DNA from: Zobellia nedashkovskayae
GTDB taxonomy: Bacteria; Bacteroidota; Bacteroidia; Flavobacteriales; Flavobacteriaceae
Direction: 5' to 3'
NCBI RefSeq assembly: GCF_015330125.1
Contig: NZ_JADDXR010000002.1
Span: 1,860,001-1,924,000 of the forward strand
Length of the DNA: 64,000 nucleotides
In this document: piece by piece, positions 9,215 to 17,697 of the stretch
Layout of the letters: each line of letters opens with the position of its first letter
Position numbering within the stretch: the first letter of the stretch is position 1
The notes under the pieces: generated by a model
Seen by the model: the letters and a program-made list of their open reading frames with translations, nothing else
What the model was told of the DNA's origin: nothing
Database searches by the model: none
Made by a program: the position numbers and the translations under genes

Positions 9215-10951
9215 ATGGCCGAGAAAAAAGTTAGTATGCTTACCGCGTTTAAGACCATTATATGGCCAAGAAGAAACCTTGTATTTATTGGACTCCTCCT
9301 TATAGTAATTAGTAAAGCAGCAAGTTTTGTGGCGCCTTTATCCCTCAAATATTTGATGGACGATATTATACCAAATAAGGATATAGATTTTTTAAAATTA
9401 CTTGTAGGTGCAGTTGCCCTGGCTATACTAGTGCAATCCGTCACTTCGTTTCTATTGACGAAAATATTGAGCGTTCAGGCACAGTTTCTAATCTCTGAAC
9501 TTAGGGCTCAGGTACAGAAAAAAGTACTATCGTTACCTATTAGCTTTTTTGATAATGCAAAATCTGGAGCTTTGGTGTCCCGTATAATGAGTGATGTAGA
9601 AGGGGTACGTAACCTAATCGGCACAGGTCTGGTACAACTTGTTGGTGGTACTATTACCGCGGTGGTTTCACTTATATTGCTTTTGCGGATTAGTTGGACA
9701 ATGACAATCTTCACATTAGTGCCTCTGGCCATTTTTGCATTGATTGCGCTTAAGGCATTTAAAATCATTAGACCCATTTTTAGAAATAGGGGAAAAATAA
9801 ATGCAGAGGTAACAGGACGTCTTACCGAAACTTTAGGCGGAGTGCGTGTAATCAAAGGCTTTAATGCCGAGGAACAAGAAAATAAAATATTTGAAAAAGG
9901 GGTTGATCGTCTTTTTCAAAATGTAAAAAAGAGTTTAACTGCCACTGCTTTCATGACTAGTTCGTCTACCTTCCTTTTGGGTATTGCCACAACGGGAATT
10001 ATGGGCATAGGTGGTTATAAGATAATGATGGATGAGCTTACGATAGGTGAATTCTTAACCTTTACCTTTTTATTAGGGTTGATGGTCGCACCTATTGTTC
10101 AGATGAGTAATATTGGTAGTCAGTTAACAGAAGCCTTGGCTGGTTTGGATCGTACCGAAGAACTTATGAATATGGTTCCGGAATCTGATGAAGAAAACCG
10201 GACCATAGTTCTGGACGATATTAAAGGTGATATTGTTTTTGATGATGTATCCTTTGCTTATGAGGAAGATAAAGAAGTGCTTCATAATATTAATTTTGAA
10301 GTAAAATCTGGTAACGTAGTTGCTTTGGTGGGTAGTTCCGGTTCTGGAAAATCTACCATAGCCGGGTTGGCAGCTACTTTTTTAAATCCTCAGTCGGGTA
10401 AGATTACCATAGACGGTAAGGATGTAGCAAAAGTTAACCTAAACAGTTTTAGGCAGCACCTTGGAGTGGTCTTACAAGATGATTTTCTTTTTGAGGGCAC
10501 TATACGTGAGAACATTCTATTCCCGCGACCTAATGCTACGGAAGAACAATTGCAGCAATCGGTAAAAGCTGCTTACGTAAATGAATTTACGGATAGGTTT
10601 GAAGATGGATTGGATACTTTGATAGGGGAGCGGGGCGTTAAACTTTCCGGTGGTCAACGCCAACGTATTGCTATTGCACGAGCTGTTTTGGCAGATCCTA
10701 AAATTTTAATTCTAGATGAGGCTACATCTAATTTGGATACGGAAAGCGAAGCTTTGATTCAAAAGAGTTTAGCGGCCTTAACAGAAGGTCGTACCACTTT
10801 TGTAATAGCACACAGATTGAGCACCATCCGAAAAGCAAATCAGATTTTGGTTATTGAAAACGGAAAAATTGCTGAACAAGGTACCCACGATGAGCTTATT
10901 GCCAAAGAAGGCAGGTACTTCAATTTATTTACCTATCAGGCAAGAATCTAA
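9215..10951 (+). CDS. ABC transporter, fused permease and ATPase (MsbA/ABCB type)
   Basis: The start at ATG 9215 (MAEKKVSML) is preferred over a TTG 48 bases upstream, which would add a Cys-rich unlikely leader. The 578-residue half-transporter has about six membrane spans in the first 310 residues and then a nucleotide-binding domain. That domain contains Walker A GSSGSGKST, Q-loop VVLQDDF, signature LSGGQRQRI, Walker B ILILDEAT and H-loop IAHRLS. It should work as a homodimer exporting lipids, peptides or drugs across the inner membrane. The last four bases overlap the convergent ferredoxin gene. No specific substrate can be named. Confidence 0.95.
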   Translation: MAEKKVSMLTAFKTIIWPRRNLVFIGLLLIVISKAASFVAPLSLKYLMDDIIPNKDIDFLKLLVGAVALAILVQSVTSFLLTKILSVQAQFLISELRAQVQKKVLSLPISFFDNAKSGALVSRIMSDVEGVRNLIGTGLVQLVGGTITAVVSLILLLRISWTMTIFTLVPLAIFALIALKAFKIIRPIFRNRGKINAEVTGRLTETLGGVRVIKGFNAEEQENKIFEKGVDRLFQNVKKSLTATAFMTSSSTFLLGIATTGIMGIGGYKIMMDELTIGEFLTFTFLLGLMVAPIVQMSNIGSQLTEALAGLDRTEELMNMVPESDEENRTIVLDDIKGDIVFDDVSFAYEEDKEVLHNINFEVKSGNVVALVGSSGSGKSTIAGLAATFLNPQSGKITIDGKDVAKVNLNSFRQHLGVVLQDDFLFEGTIRENILFPRPNATEEQLQQSVKAAYVNEFTDRFEDGLDTLIGERGVKLSGGQRQRIAIARAVLADPKILILDEATSNLDTESEALIQKSLAALTEGRTTFVIAHRLSTIRKANQILVIENGKIAEQGTHDELIAKEGRYFNLFTYQARI

Positions 10952-11277
10952 CTCTCCGGAGCTAGTTCTACTTCTAATCCGTCTAAATCTGGGGTCATGT
11001 GAATTTGACAACCCAAACGGCTGTTGTCCTTGACATCAAAAGCTTCGGCCAACATAGCATCTTCATCATCTGATTTCTCAGGAAGATTGTGGTCTGAAGT
11101 AACATAGCACTGGCAAGAAGCGCACATAGCCATTCCGCCACAAATACCAATAGTACCCTCAGGAGCTAATTCGTATGAGCGAACTACTTCCATAAGATTC
11201 ATATTCATATCAGTTGGGGCATCTACCTCATGGGCAACACCATCTCGGTCGGTAATTTTTATTTTAATGTCGGTCAT
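10948..11277 (-). CDS. 2Fe-2S ferredoxin, adrenodoxin type
   Basis: The 109-residue protein contains the vertebrate/ISC-type 2Fe-2S pattern: C46, C52, C55 (CGGMAMCASC) and C90 in RLGCQI. This spacing is that of adrenodoxin and ISC Fdx rather than plant-type ferredoxin. It should carry one electron in the cytosol. It is the last gene of a minus-strand series after a ferredoxin reductase (36 bases apart), an Nfu-type scaffold and an Mrp ATPase, so a role in Fe-S cluster assembly or reductive metabolism is likely. The reductase-ferredoxin pairing is inferred from adjacency. Confidence 0.93.
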   Translation of the reverse strand: MTDIKIKITDRDGVAHEVDAPTDMNMNLMEVVRSYELAPEGTIGICGGMAMCASCQCYVTSDHNLPEKSDDEDAMLAEAFDVKDNSRLGCQIHMTPDLDGLEVELAPES

Positions 11278-11313
11278 TAGGATACTTAATTATAATTTGG
11301 CCTTTAGTCACTT

Positions 11314-12372
11314 TTAATCAATAGACTTTACAACTGCCTTTGGTGCTTCTTTCTTACTACCGTCAAAACCGGTTACGCCCCCTACAGTAGTATATTTCAT
11401 TACATATTTCTTATCAGGATAAATACGCTGATAAGCACTTTGGCACATTAACGTTGCTTCATGAAACCCACAAAGAATCAACTTTAATTTTCCAGGATAG
11501 GTATTAACATCGCCAATAGCATAAATACCTGGTACATTAGTTTGATAATCGAATGTGTCTACTTTAATGGCATTTTTCTCAATATCAAGCCCCCAATCTG
11601 CAATTGGTCCTAATTTGGGAGAAAGCCCAAAAAGCGGAACAAAATTATCAACTTCCAAGATAACATCCTCATCAGGATTTGTTGTTTTTCTAATAGTAAC
11701 GGCCTCTAGGGTTTTCTCACCTTGGAGTCCCACAATTTCACCAGGAGTAACTAAATTAATTTTACCTGCGTTCTTAAGGTGTTGTACTTTTTCTACGGAG
11801 TCTAGTGCACCTCTAAATTCACTTCTACGGTGAACCAAAGTAACCTGCGAAGCTACATCTGCTAAAAATATACTCCAATCCAAAGCAGAATCACCACCAC
11901 CAGCTATAACCACTCTTTTATCACGGTAGACCTCAGGGTCTTTTATGATATAGGCAACGCCATTGTCTTCGTATTTATTGAGATTTTCAAGTAACGGTTT
12001 ACGAGGTTCAAAACTACCCAATCCACCTGCAATAGCTACAATAGGGGCATGGTGCTTGGTTCCTTTGTTGGTCGTTACTATAAATGTACCGTCTTCTAGT
12101 TTTTCTATGGTCTGCGCTCTTTCGCCTAAGGTAAACCCAGGTTCAAAAGGTTTTATTTGTTCCATTAAATTAGTCACCAAATCGCCTGCCAATACCTCGG
12201 GAAAACCTGGTATATCGTAAATTGGTTTTTTAGGATAAATTTCGGAACATTGACCACCAGATTGTGGTAGCGCGTCTATTAAATGACATTTGAGCTGTAG
12301 AAGGCCTGCCTCAAAAACGGCAAAAAGCCCTGTTGGGCCAGCTCCAATAATCAATATATCTGTTTTGATCAT
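11314..12372 (-). CDS. Thioredoxin-reductase-like ferredoxin-NADP+ reductase
   Basis: This 352-residue flavoprotein starts with IIGAGPTGLFAVFEAG (FAD Rossmann motif), followed by DALPQSGGQCSEIYP and YDIPGFP. It has a second dinucleotide-binding motif VIAGGGDSALDW and the C-terminal FAD motif GIYAIGDVNTYPG. It lacks the redox-active CxxC of thioredoxin reductase, which places it with the YumC-type ferredoxin-NADP+ reductases. It would pass electrons between NADPH and the ferredoxin encoded 36 bases downstream. The upstream neighbours are Fe-S biogenesis genes. Confidence 0.92.
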   Translation of the reverse strand: MIKTDILIIGAGPTGLFAVFEAGLLQLKCHLIDALPQSGGQCSEIYPKKPIYDIPGFPEVLAGDLVTNLMEQIKPFEPGFTLGERAQTIEKLEDGTFIVTTNKGTKHHAPIVAIAGGLGSFEPRKPLLENLNKYEDNGVAYIIKDPEVYRDKRVVIAGGGDSALDWSIFLADVASQVTLVHRRSEFRGALDSVEKVQHLKNAGKINLVTPGEIVGLQGEKTLEAVTIRKTTNPDEDVILEVDNFVPLFGLSPKLGPIADWGLDIEKNAIKVDTFDYQTNVPGIYAIGDVNTYPGKLKLILCGFHEATLMCQSAYQRIYPDKKYVMKYTTVGGVTGFDGSKKEAPKAVVKSID

Positions 12373-12442
12373 CGGGTTTACATTAAAATTCGGACAAAAT
12401 TAGAATTAAAAAATTGATAAGAATATGATTAAAATCAGTGTA

Positions 12443-12685
12443 TTATGCACCAATATTAATCACCTCTTCAATTTGTGGAGCGTATTTTTTTATAGTCATT
12501 TCAACACCACTTTTTAAAGTCATTTGATTAACGCTACATCCAACACATGCTCCTTCTAACTTCACCTTTACGGACTTCTCGTCATCTATGGAAACCAAAG
12601 AAATATCTCCTCCATCACTCTGTAAAAACGGACGAATCTCTTCTAGCGCTTTTTCTACATTCTGTTTTAATTCTTCAGATGTCAT
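12443..12685 (-). CDS. NifU C-terminal domain Fe-S scaffold
   Basis: This 80-residue protein consists only of the Nfu domain. It has the conserved start EEIRPFLQSDGGDI and the cluster-binding CVGC motif (C47, C50) in GACVGCSVNQMTLK. Such proteins accept or transfer a 4Fe-4S cluster between two monomers. It starts 1 base after the stop of the Mrp ATPase gene, so the two are co-translated. Both act on the same Fe-S delivery step according to family knowledge. Confidence 0.93.
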   Translation of the reverse strand: MTSEELKQNVEKALEEIRPFLQSDGGDISLVSIDDEKSVKVKLEGACVGCSVNQMTLKSGVEMTIKKYAPQIEEVINIGA

Positions 12686-12686
12686 A

Positions 12687-13826
12687 TTATTTTTTCTTAA
12701 CGACAGAACAACCCGCCATAGTTGTTATCTTAATTGCTTCGGTAGGGGGAAGATTTTTATTTCTACCCACAACTTCTCGCACTACATTTTTTGTTATCTC
12801 TTCAAACGCCAATTCAACTGGTGTAGCCGTTTGCATAGCAGCTGGTCTTCCAATATCACCAGCTTCTCGTATACTTTGTACTAAAGGAACCTCACCTAAA
12901 AAAGGTACTTTTAAATCTTCGGAAAGATTTTTTGCACCTTCTTTACCAAAAATATAGTACTTATTATCTGGAAGCTCATCAGGAGTAAAATAAGCCATAT
13001 TTTCCACGATTCCCAATACAGGAACATTTATGGATTCTTGCTGGAACATTGCAACTCCTTTTCTAGCATCTGCCAAAGCAACATTCTGTGGGGTACTAAC
13101 CACTACTGCACCGGTAATAGGCATAGCTTGCATGATACTTAAGTGAATATCACCAGTTCCCGGAGGAAGGTCAAGCAACATAAAATCCAATTCTCCCCAG
13201 TGTGCATCAAAAATCATTTGATTCAGTGCTTTTGCGGCCATAGGTCCACGCCAAATAACTGCTTGATCTGGTTGAGTGAAAAACCCAATGGAAAGTAGCT
13301 TTACGCCATAGCTCTCTACTGGCTTCATTTTAGATTTCCCATCAACATTTACGGCCAATGGTTTTTCCATAGGAACATCAAACATAATAGGAATAGAAGG
13401 CCCGTAAATATCTGCATCTAAAATTCCTACCTTAAAGCCCATTTTGGCTAGGGTAACGGCTAAATTTGCAGTAACCGTAGATTTTCCAACACCACCTTTG
13501 CCTGAAGCAACGGCAATTATGTTTTGGATACCCGGTAAAGGTTTTCCTTTTATTTCGTTGGTTTTTGGCTTTGCAGGAGCATCAACTTTAATGTTGATTT
13601 TTATCTTGGCCTTTTCATATACCTCCCGGTGTATGATTTTCAGAATTTCGACCTCGGTCTTTTTTCTAGCCTGTAAGCTTGGGTTGCTGATGGTAATATC
13701 TACCTCAACCTCATCACCAAAAATCTGTATATTCTTAACGGCACCACTTTCTACCATATTCTGTCCTTCGCCAGGTACGGTAATATTCTCTAGTGCTCTT
13801 AAAACTTCTTTTTTATCAATCTTCAT
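12687..13826 (-). CDS. Mrp/ApbC family Fe-S carrier ATPase
   Basis: The 379-residue protein has an N-terminal MIP18/DUF59-type domain (about 1-80) and then a ParA-like NTPase with a deviant Walker A, SGKGGVGKST (about 109-117). LLDLPPGTGD serves as the switch/Walker B region. Mrp/ApbC/Nbp35 proteins deliver 4Fe-4S clusters to targets. In the region where many homologues have CxxC after the ENM segment, this protein reads ENMAYFTPDELPDNKYY and has no cysteine pair. Only one Cys is seen near the C-terminus (AGCSV). It is first in the Fe-S cassette, with nfu following. Confidence 0.93.
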   Translation of the reverse strand: MKIDKKEVLRALENITVPGEGQNMVESGAVKNIQIFGDEVEVDITISNPSLQARKKTEVEILKIIHREVYEKAKIKINIKVDAPAKPKTNEIKGKPLPGIQNIIAVASGKGGVGKSTVTANLAVTLAKMGFKVGILDADIYGPSIPIMFDVPMEKPLAVNVDGKSKMKPVESYGVKLLSIGFFTQPDQAVIWRGPMAAKALNQMIFDAHWGELDFMLLDLPPGTGDIHLSIMQAMPITGAVVVSTPQNVALADARKGVAMFQQESINVPVLGIVENMAYFTPDELPDNKYYIFGKEGAKNLSEDLKVPFLGEVPLVQSIREAGDIGRPAAMQTATPVELAFEEITKNVVREVVGRNKNLPPTEAIKITTMAGCSVVKKK

Positions 13827-13994
13827 TATATAAAATCATTCTAAAGAACAAAGATACGCCATAGCGTCGAGAGGGTAAAGAGATGACATTGAAAAGTGGT
13901 ATGTCTTAATAGGTATTATTGATAAATAGCCGTAAAATAGTATTCAGAAGAAGTGTTTTTTAGACTAAAATTATATTTTTTAGAAAAAAAAGGA

Positions 13995-14330
13995 TTACCC
14001 TAGTTCTTTAAAAGGGTCCCAAAAGTGTTTTTCAAAATCTATGATCTGATTTTCTTTTATGGTAATACCCTCGTTTTCTAGTAGTTGTTGCATCAGGTTG
14101 GTGCCATCAAAATGATGCTTTCCGGTAAGTAATCCAATTTTATTCACCACTCTGTGAGCAGGTATTTCGGGCATATTTCCTGCTCCGTTCATTGCCCAGC
14201 CTACCATTCTAGCGCTTCGGGCAGCGCCTAGATATTTCGCTATGGCACCATATGAGGTAACTCTGCCCTCAGGTATGAGCTTGGCCACTTCGTACACTTT
14301 TTGAAAGAAATTTTTGTTCTCGGGATTCAT
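13995..14330 (-). CDS. Alkyltransferase-like protein (MGMT family without active Cys)
   Basis: This 111-residue protein has the DNA-binding winged-helix domain of O6-alkylguanine-DNA alkyltransferases, including GRVTSYGAIAKYLG and ARMVGWAMN. In place of the PCHRV active site it has PAHRV, with Ala at position 58. It therefore cannot accept alkyl groups and belongs with ATL proteins, which bind O6-alkylguanine and flag it for nucleotide-excision repair. The ATG overlaps the stop of the LysE gene (TAATG), so translation is coupled. Its place at the end of a two-component/trmB/LysE run is probably not functional. Confidence 0.88.
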   Translation of the reverse strand: MNPENKNFFQKVYEVAKLIPEGRVTSYGAIAKYLGAARSARMVGWAMNGAGNMPEIPAHRVVNKIGLLTGKHHFDGTNLMQQLLENEGITIKENQIIDFEKHFWDPFKELG

Positions 14331-14959
14331 TAGCGATAGGCTATTCTAAAAACGGTTATTGTCAATAATACCAACATTAGTCCGCTAAGGATGTAATTAC
14401 TATTCTTAGAAAAACGATTGGATTTATTCTCTAATTTATTAAAATATACCGTGTACATATAAAGTACTGTAAAAGTACCTGAACCTGCAGCGAATATAAA
14501 GACCAGAATATCCCAAACCTCAAACTTGATCCAACCTGATGCATTCCACATAATATTAAGCCCACTGTAATAGGGTATGGTCAAAAGGTTTAATCCCGCC
14601 AGAAGTATGCCTTTAAAGAAACTATTCTTCTTGCTGACCTTAACAATCTTTTTTACCTTCTTTTTATTTCGTCCTGCAGCTATGAAAAAATATACCATAA
14701 AAAAAGCAAAAACTACAACTGCAATTTTGAGTAGTACATCAACTACCTCAGGATTTTTATGAAGAAATTTTGATATATACACAGCAATTGTAGCCTGAAG
14801 AATAACCATAACGGCCACTCCCAGACTAAAAATTATACCGTTTAATTTGCCTTTTTCTACACTAACCTTTGCGGCGTTCATGTTTAGAAGCCCCGGAGGT
14901 ACGGTAGCCATGAAAGCTGCCGAGAACGTAGCAAAAAAAAGAATCAAAAGATGCTGCAT
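14330..14959 (-). CDS. LysE/RhtB family amino-acid exporter
   Basis: The 209-residue protein has about six membrane spans and the family's N-terminal pattern FSAAFMATVPPGLLNMNAAK, followed by spans with LGVAVMVILQATIAV. A basic cytosolic loop (RNKKKVKKIVKVSKKN) lies near the middle. LysE-type proteins export amino acids or related metabolites. It starts 3 bases after trmB stops and overlaps the next gene by one base. The substrate cannot be determined. Confidence 0.85.
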   Translation of the reverse strand: MQHLLILFFATFSAAFMATVPPGLLNMNAAKVSVEKGKLNGIIFSLGVAVMVILQATIAVYISKFLHKNPEVVDVLLKIAVVVFAFFMVYFFIAAGRNKKKVKKIVKVSKKNSFFKGILLAGLNLLTIPYYSGLNIMWNASGWIKFEVWDILVFIFAAGSGTFTVLYMYTVYFNKLENKSNRFSKNSNYILSGLMLVLLTITVFRIAYR

Positions 14960-14962
14960 GGA

Positions 14963-15631
14963 TTAGTTAACCTTGAATTGGATATAGGTAATGGGCTTAC
15001 CTCTTTCAAGATACTGTTTTTCGTAGAAAGTCTGAAGTTCTAATACTTCCTTGGGACTGCCTTCGTTTTTATATACATCGTGGTTGGCATAATTTATTTC
15101 CAAACCTAACCCTTGTAAAAGCCCTAAAGTATAGCCGTGCATAAACTCGCTATCTGTTTTTAGGTGCATAAGACCATCAGGGTGTAAAACTTTCTTGTAC
15201 TTATTTAAGAAGTTTTCGTTAGTCATTCGGTGTTTTGTACGCTGATACTTTATTTGTGGGTCAGGAAAGGTAATCCAGATTTCTGAAATCTCATTTTCAT
15301 CAAAAAGTTCATCTACCAGTTCAATTTGTGTTCTTAGAAAAGCCACATTTTTAAGGTTATCCTCTAAAGCGGTTTTTGCACCTCTCCATAAACGAGCCCC
15401 TTTAATATCAATACCTATAAAATTTTTATTTGGGTCTTGTTTAGCAAGGCCAATGGTATATTCTCCTTTTCCACATCCTAGTTCTAAGACAATAGGATTG
15501 TTGTTGCCAAAAAAGTCTTTCCACTTACCTTTTTGCTCAAACCCTTGTTTTACGTCTTCCCGTTTAGGTTGGATGACATTAGAAAAAGATTCGTTTTCTT
15601 TAAACCGCTTTAGTTTGTTTTTGCTTCCCAA
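14963..15631 (-). CDS. trmB: tRNA (guanine-N7)-methyltransferase
   Basis: The 222-residue enzyme methylates G46 of tRNA using S-adenosylmethionine. The SAM-binding motif LELGCGKGEYTIGLA lies near residue 50. The family signature WITFPDPQIKYQRTKHRM lies near 140, and there is a conserved C-terminal block with ERGKPI. Length and motif order are normal for TrmB. It starts 10 bases downstream of the histidine-kinase stop and is followed after 3 bases by the LysE gene, so it rides in a multigene transcript from the response regulator. Confidence 0.96.
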   Translation of the reverse strand: MGSKNKLKRFKENESFSNVIQPKREDVKQGFEQKGKWKDFFGNNNPIVLELGCGKGEYTIGLAKQDPNKNFIGIDIKGARLWRGAKTALEDNLKNVAFLRTQIELVDELFDENEISEIWITFPDPQIKYQRTKHRMTNENFLNKYKKVLHPDGLMHLKTDSEFMHGYTLGLLQGLGLEINYANHDVYKNEGSPKEVLELQTFYEKQYLERGKPITYIQFKVN

Positions 15632-15641
15632 TGATATAAAA

Positions 15642-16721
15642 TTAAATTTCAGATAAGGTTTTGACAGAATTTTTGGTTTCTGCTTTTTCTAAAGTAAAGG
15701 AAAATTCAGAACCCACGCCTATTTCGCTTTCTACATATATCTTTTCGCCATGGGCTTCAACAATATGCTTTACAATGGCAAGGCCAAGACCAGAACCACC
15801 TTCGCTACGGCTACCACTTTTATCTACTCTGTAAAAACGTTCGAACAGTCTTGGTATATGTTGCTTAGGGATTCCTTCGCCATTATCGGTAACTCGTACA
15901 ATAACCTTATTCTTAATCAGGTTTTCTACGCTTACCTCGGTAGTACCGTTGGTATGTCCGTATTTTATAGAGTTCACGAGAAAGTTAGTCAATACCTGTT
16001 GTATTTTTTCTTTATCGGCATTTACCATAATTGGCTCTACATACTCCATGTCAAAAGTAAGTATGATTTTCTTTTTAGCCGATTTCATTTCCAAAAGATC
16101 AAAGACATTTTGAATAAGTTCAATAATGTCAAAAGACTCTCTTTTTAGATTCAGGTCGCCTACTTCTAATTTAGTGATGAGGTCAAGATCTTTAACAATG
16201 TAAATAAGGCGGTCTACACCTTTGCTAGCACGTTGTAAATACTTTCGGCGTACATTTTTGTCGTCCATAGCTCCGTCTAACAACGTTTCTATGTAACCCT
16301 GTACAGTAAAAAGTGGCGTTTTAAGCTCGTGAGATACGTTACCTAGAAAGTCTTTTCGGTATTCTTCCCTGATCTTTAGGGTGTCTATTTCTACACGTTT
16401 ATCTTTTGCGAATTTCCCTATTTCTTCCGTTAGGGTTTTCATGTCCGTGGTAATAGGCCCAGCGTTAAGTGATGATGTCTCTAGCATAGCAACATCATCG
16501 TAAATTTTCTTTATACGGCGATAGATGAACTTTTCTATTCGTATTTGGGTTACTATAAATGCAATAGGAAACAACACCAGTACGGAAATTATTATAACCG
16601 TCCAGTCTAGTTTGCCAAAAAGGTATAAGAACAATACCAAAAGCGAAATAAATACAGCGGTTACCATTAAGGAAGACCTTAACGCAAAGCGATATGACCT
16701 TCTTAGCTTAGCAGCAGCCAT
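15642..16721 (-). CDS. PhoR-like membrane sensor histidine kinase
   Basis: The 359-residue kinase has two N-terminal membrane spans (about 18-36 and 40-58) with almost no periplasmic loop between them. A short linker leads to HisKA with H131 in NVSHELKTPLFT, and the HATPase has NSIKYG, DNGEGIP and GGSGLGLAIV. The tiny extracellular part suggests it senses via the membrane or a partner protein, as PhoR does with the Pst/PhoU complex. The partner is the OmpR/PhoB-type regulator encoded 111 bases upstream. Assignment to phosphate sensing is inference from family resemblance only. Confidence 0.9.
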   Translation of the reverse strand: MAAAKLRRSYRFALRSSLMVTAVFISLLVLFLYLFGKLDWTVIIISVLVLFPIAFIVTQIRIEKFIYRRIKKIYDDVAMLETSSLNAGPITTDMKTLTEEIGKFAKDKRVEIDTLKIREEYRKDFLGNVSHELKTPLFTVQGYIETLLDGAMDDKNVRRKYLQRASKGVDRLIYIVKDLDLITKLEVGDLNLKRESFDIIELIQNVFDLLEMKSAKKKIILTFDMEYVEPIMVNADKEKIQQVLTNFLVNSIKYGHTNGTTEVSVENLIKNKVIVRVTDNGEGIPKQHIPRLFERFYRVDKSGSRSEGGSGLGLAIVKHIVEAHGEKIYVESEIGVGSEFSFTLEKAETKNSVKTLSEI

Positions 16722-16832
16722 AAGAAACTTGTTTTATTTTCGTCAAAGAGCAGTTATACATCATTATAGGGCAACTCACGCCGCAAAATTACTATAAAAA
16801 TGACGTATAACTGAATTAATGTGGAGACTTAA

Positions 16833-17519
16833 TTAAAGAACGAACTTATACCCAACCCCTTTTACGGTCTTAAAATGCTCTTCGCCAATTTTTTCGCGTA
16901 GTTTTCTAATGTGAACATCAATGGTACGACCACCAACAACTACCTCATTACCCCAAACTCTATCTAGAATAACTTCCCTCTTAAATACCTTGCTTGGTTT
17001 TGAAGTGAGTAGAGACAGAAGTTCAAACTCCTTTCTTGGTAAAACAATCTCTACCCCGTCATTTACAATTTTGTACTCTTCTCTATTGATAACGATATTA
17101 CCAACCTGTACAATGTCTTCTTGTTGGGCGTTATCTTCTTTTAACCTTCTTAATAGGGCTTTCACCTTACTTACCAAAACTTTTGGTCTGATCGGTTTTG
17201 TAATATAATCATCGGCACCTGCATCAAAACCGGCCACTTGGGAATAATCTTCACCACGAGCGGTAAGGAAGGTAATGATAGAATTTTCAAGACCCGCTGT
17301 GCTACGAATAGTTTCACAAGCTTCTATACCATCCATCTCAGGCATCATTACATCCAAGATAATTAGGTGTGGCTGCTTTTTCTTTGCCATGGCAACACCC
17401 TCAACTCCGTTCTTAGCGGTAAAGACCTGGTAGCCCTCGTTAGTAAGATTGTAGCCCACTATTTCTAGTATATCTGGCTCATCGTCAACAAGTAATATCT
17501 TAATGTCTTTCTTTTTCAT
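16833..17519 (-). CDS. PhoB-like OmpR-family response regulator
   Basis: The 228-residue protein has a receiver domain with the phospho-acceptor D56 in IILDVMMPEMDG, acidic pocket VDDEPD and the conserved Lys in DDYITKPI. A winged-helix DNA-binding domain follows, with the recognition segment GGRTIDVHIRKLREKIG. It heads the run regulator-kinase-trmB-LysE-ATL. The divergent TonB receptor gene starts 178 bases away, so the shared intergenic region is a natural place for its binding sites. Confidence 0.93.
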   Translation of the reverse strand: MKKKDIKILLVDDEPDILEIVGYNLTNEGYQVFTAKNGVEGVAMAKKKQPHLIILDVMMPEMDGIEACETIRSTAGLENSIITFLTARGEDYSQVAGFDAGADDYITKPIRPKVLVSKVKALLRRLKEDNAQQEDIVQVGNIVINREEYKIVNDGVEIVLPRKEFELLSLLTSKPSKVFKREVILDRVWGNEVVVGGRTIDVHIRKLREKIGEEHFKTVKGVGYKFVL

Positions 17520-17601
17520 AGGTCTGTAAAGATGGTTAATTCTGTCAAAAGTAAATATATTCCCGACATACCAAGGTCTCTTAACGTTGATTTAATATAG
17601 T

Positions 17602-17640
17602 AACATTAACCTAACCTTATTGCAATAAAGGTTTAACATG
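17602..17640. promoter_or_regulatory. Candidate operator dyad and TAAC repeats between regulator and receptor
   Basis: The region holds TAAC-type direct repeats (TAACATTAACC then TAACCTTATTG, 11 bases per unit) and a dyad in which AACCTTATTG faces CAATAAAGGTT, with flanking TTAA on both sides. OmpR/PhoB regulators often bind direct repeats with 11-base periodicity. The site sits between the regulator gene and the TonB receptor gene. Assignment to this regulator is inference. Confidence 0.45.
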
Positions 17641-17697
17641 TACATAACCCGACTTTTACTTCACGTAGCGTTATTTGCGGCGTTATAAAACTAGATA

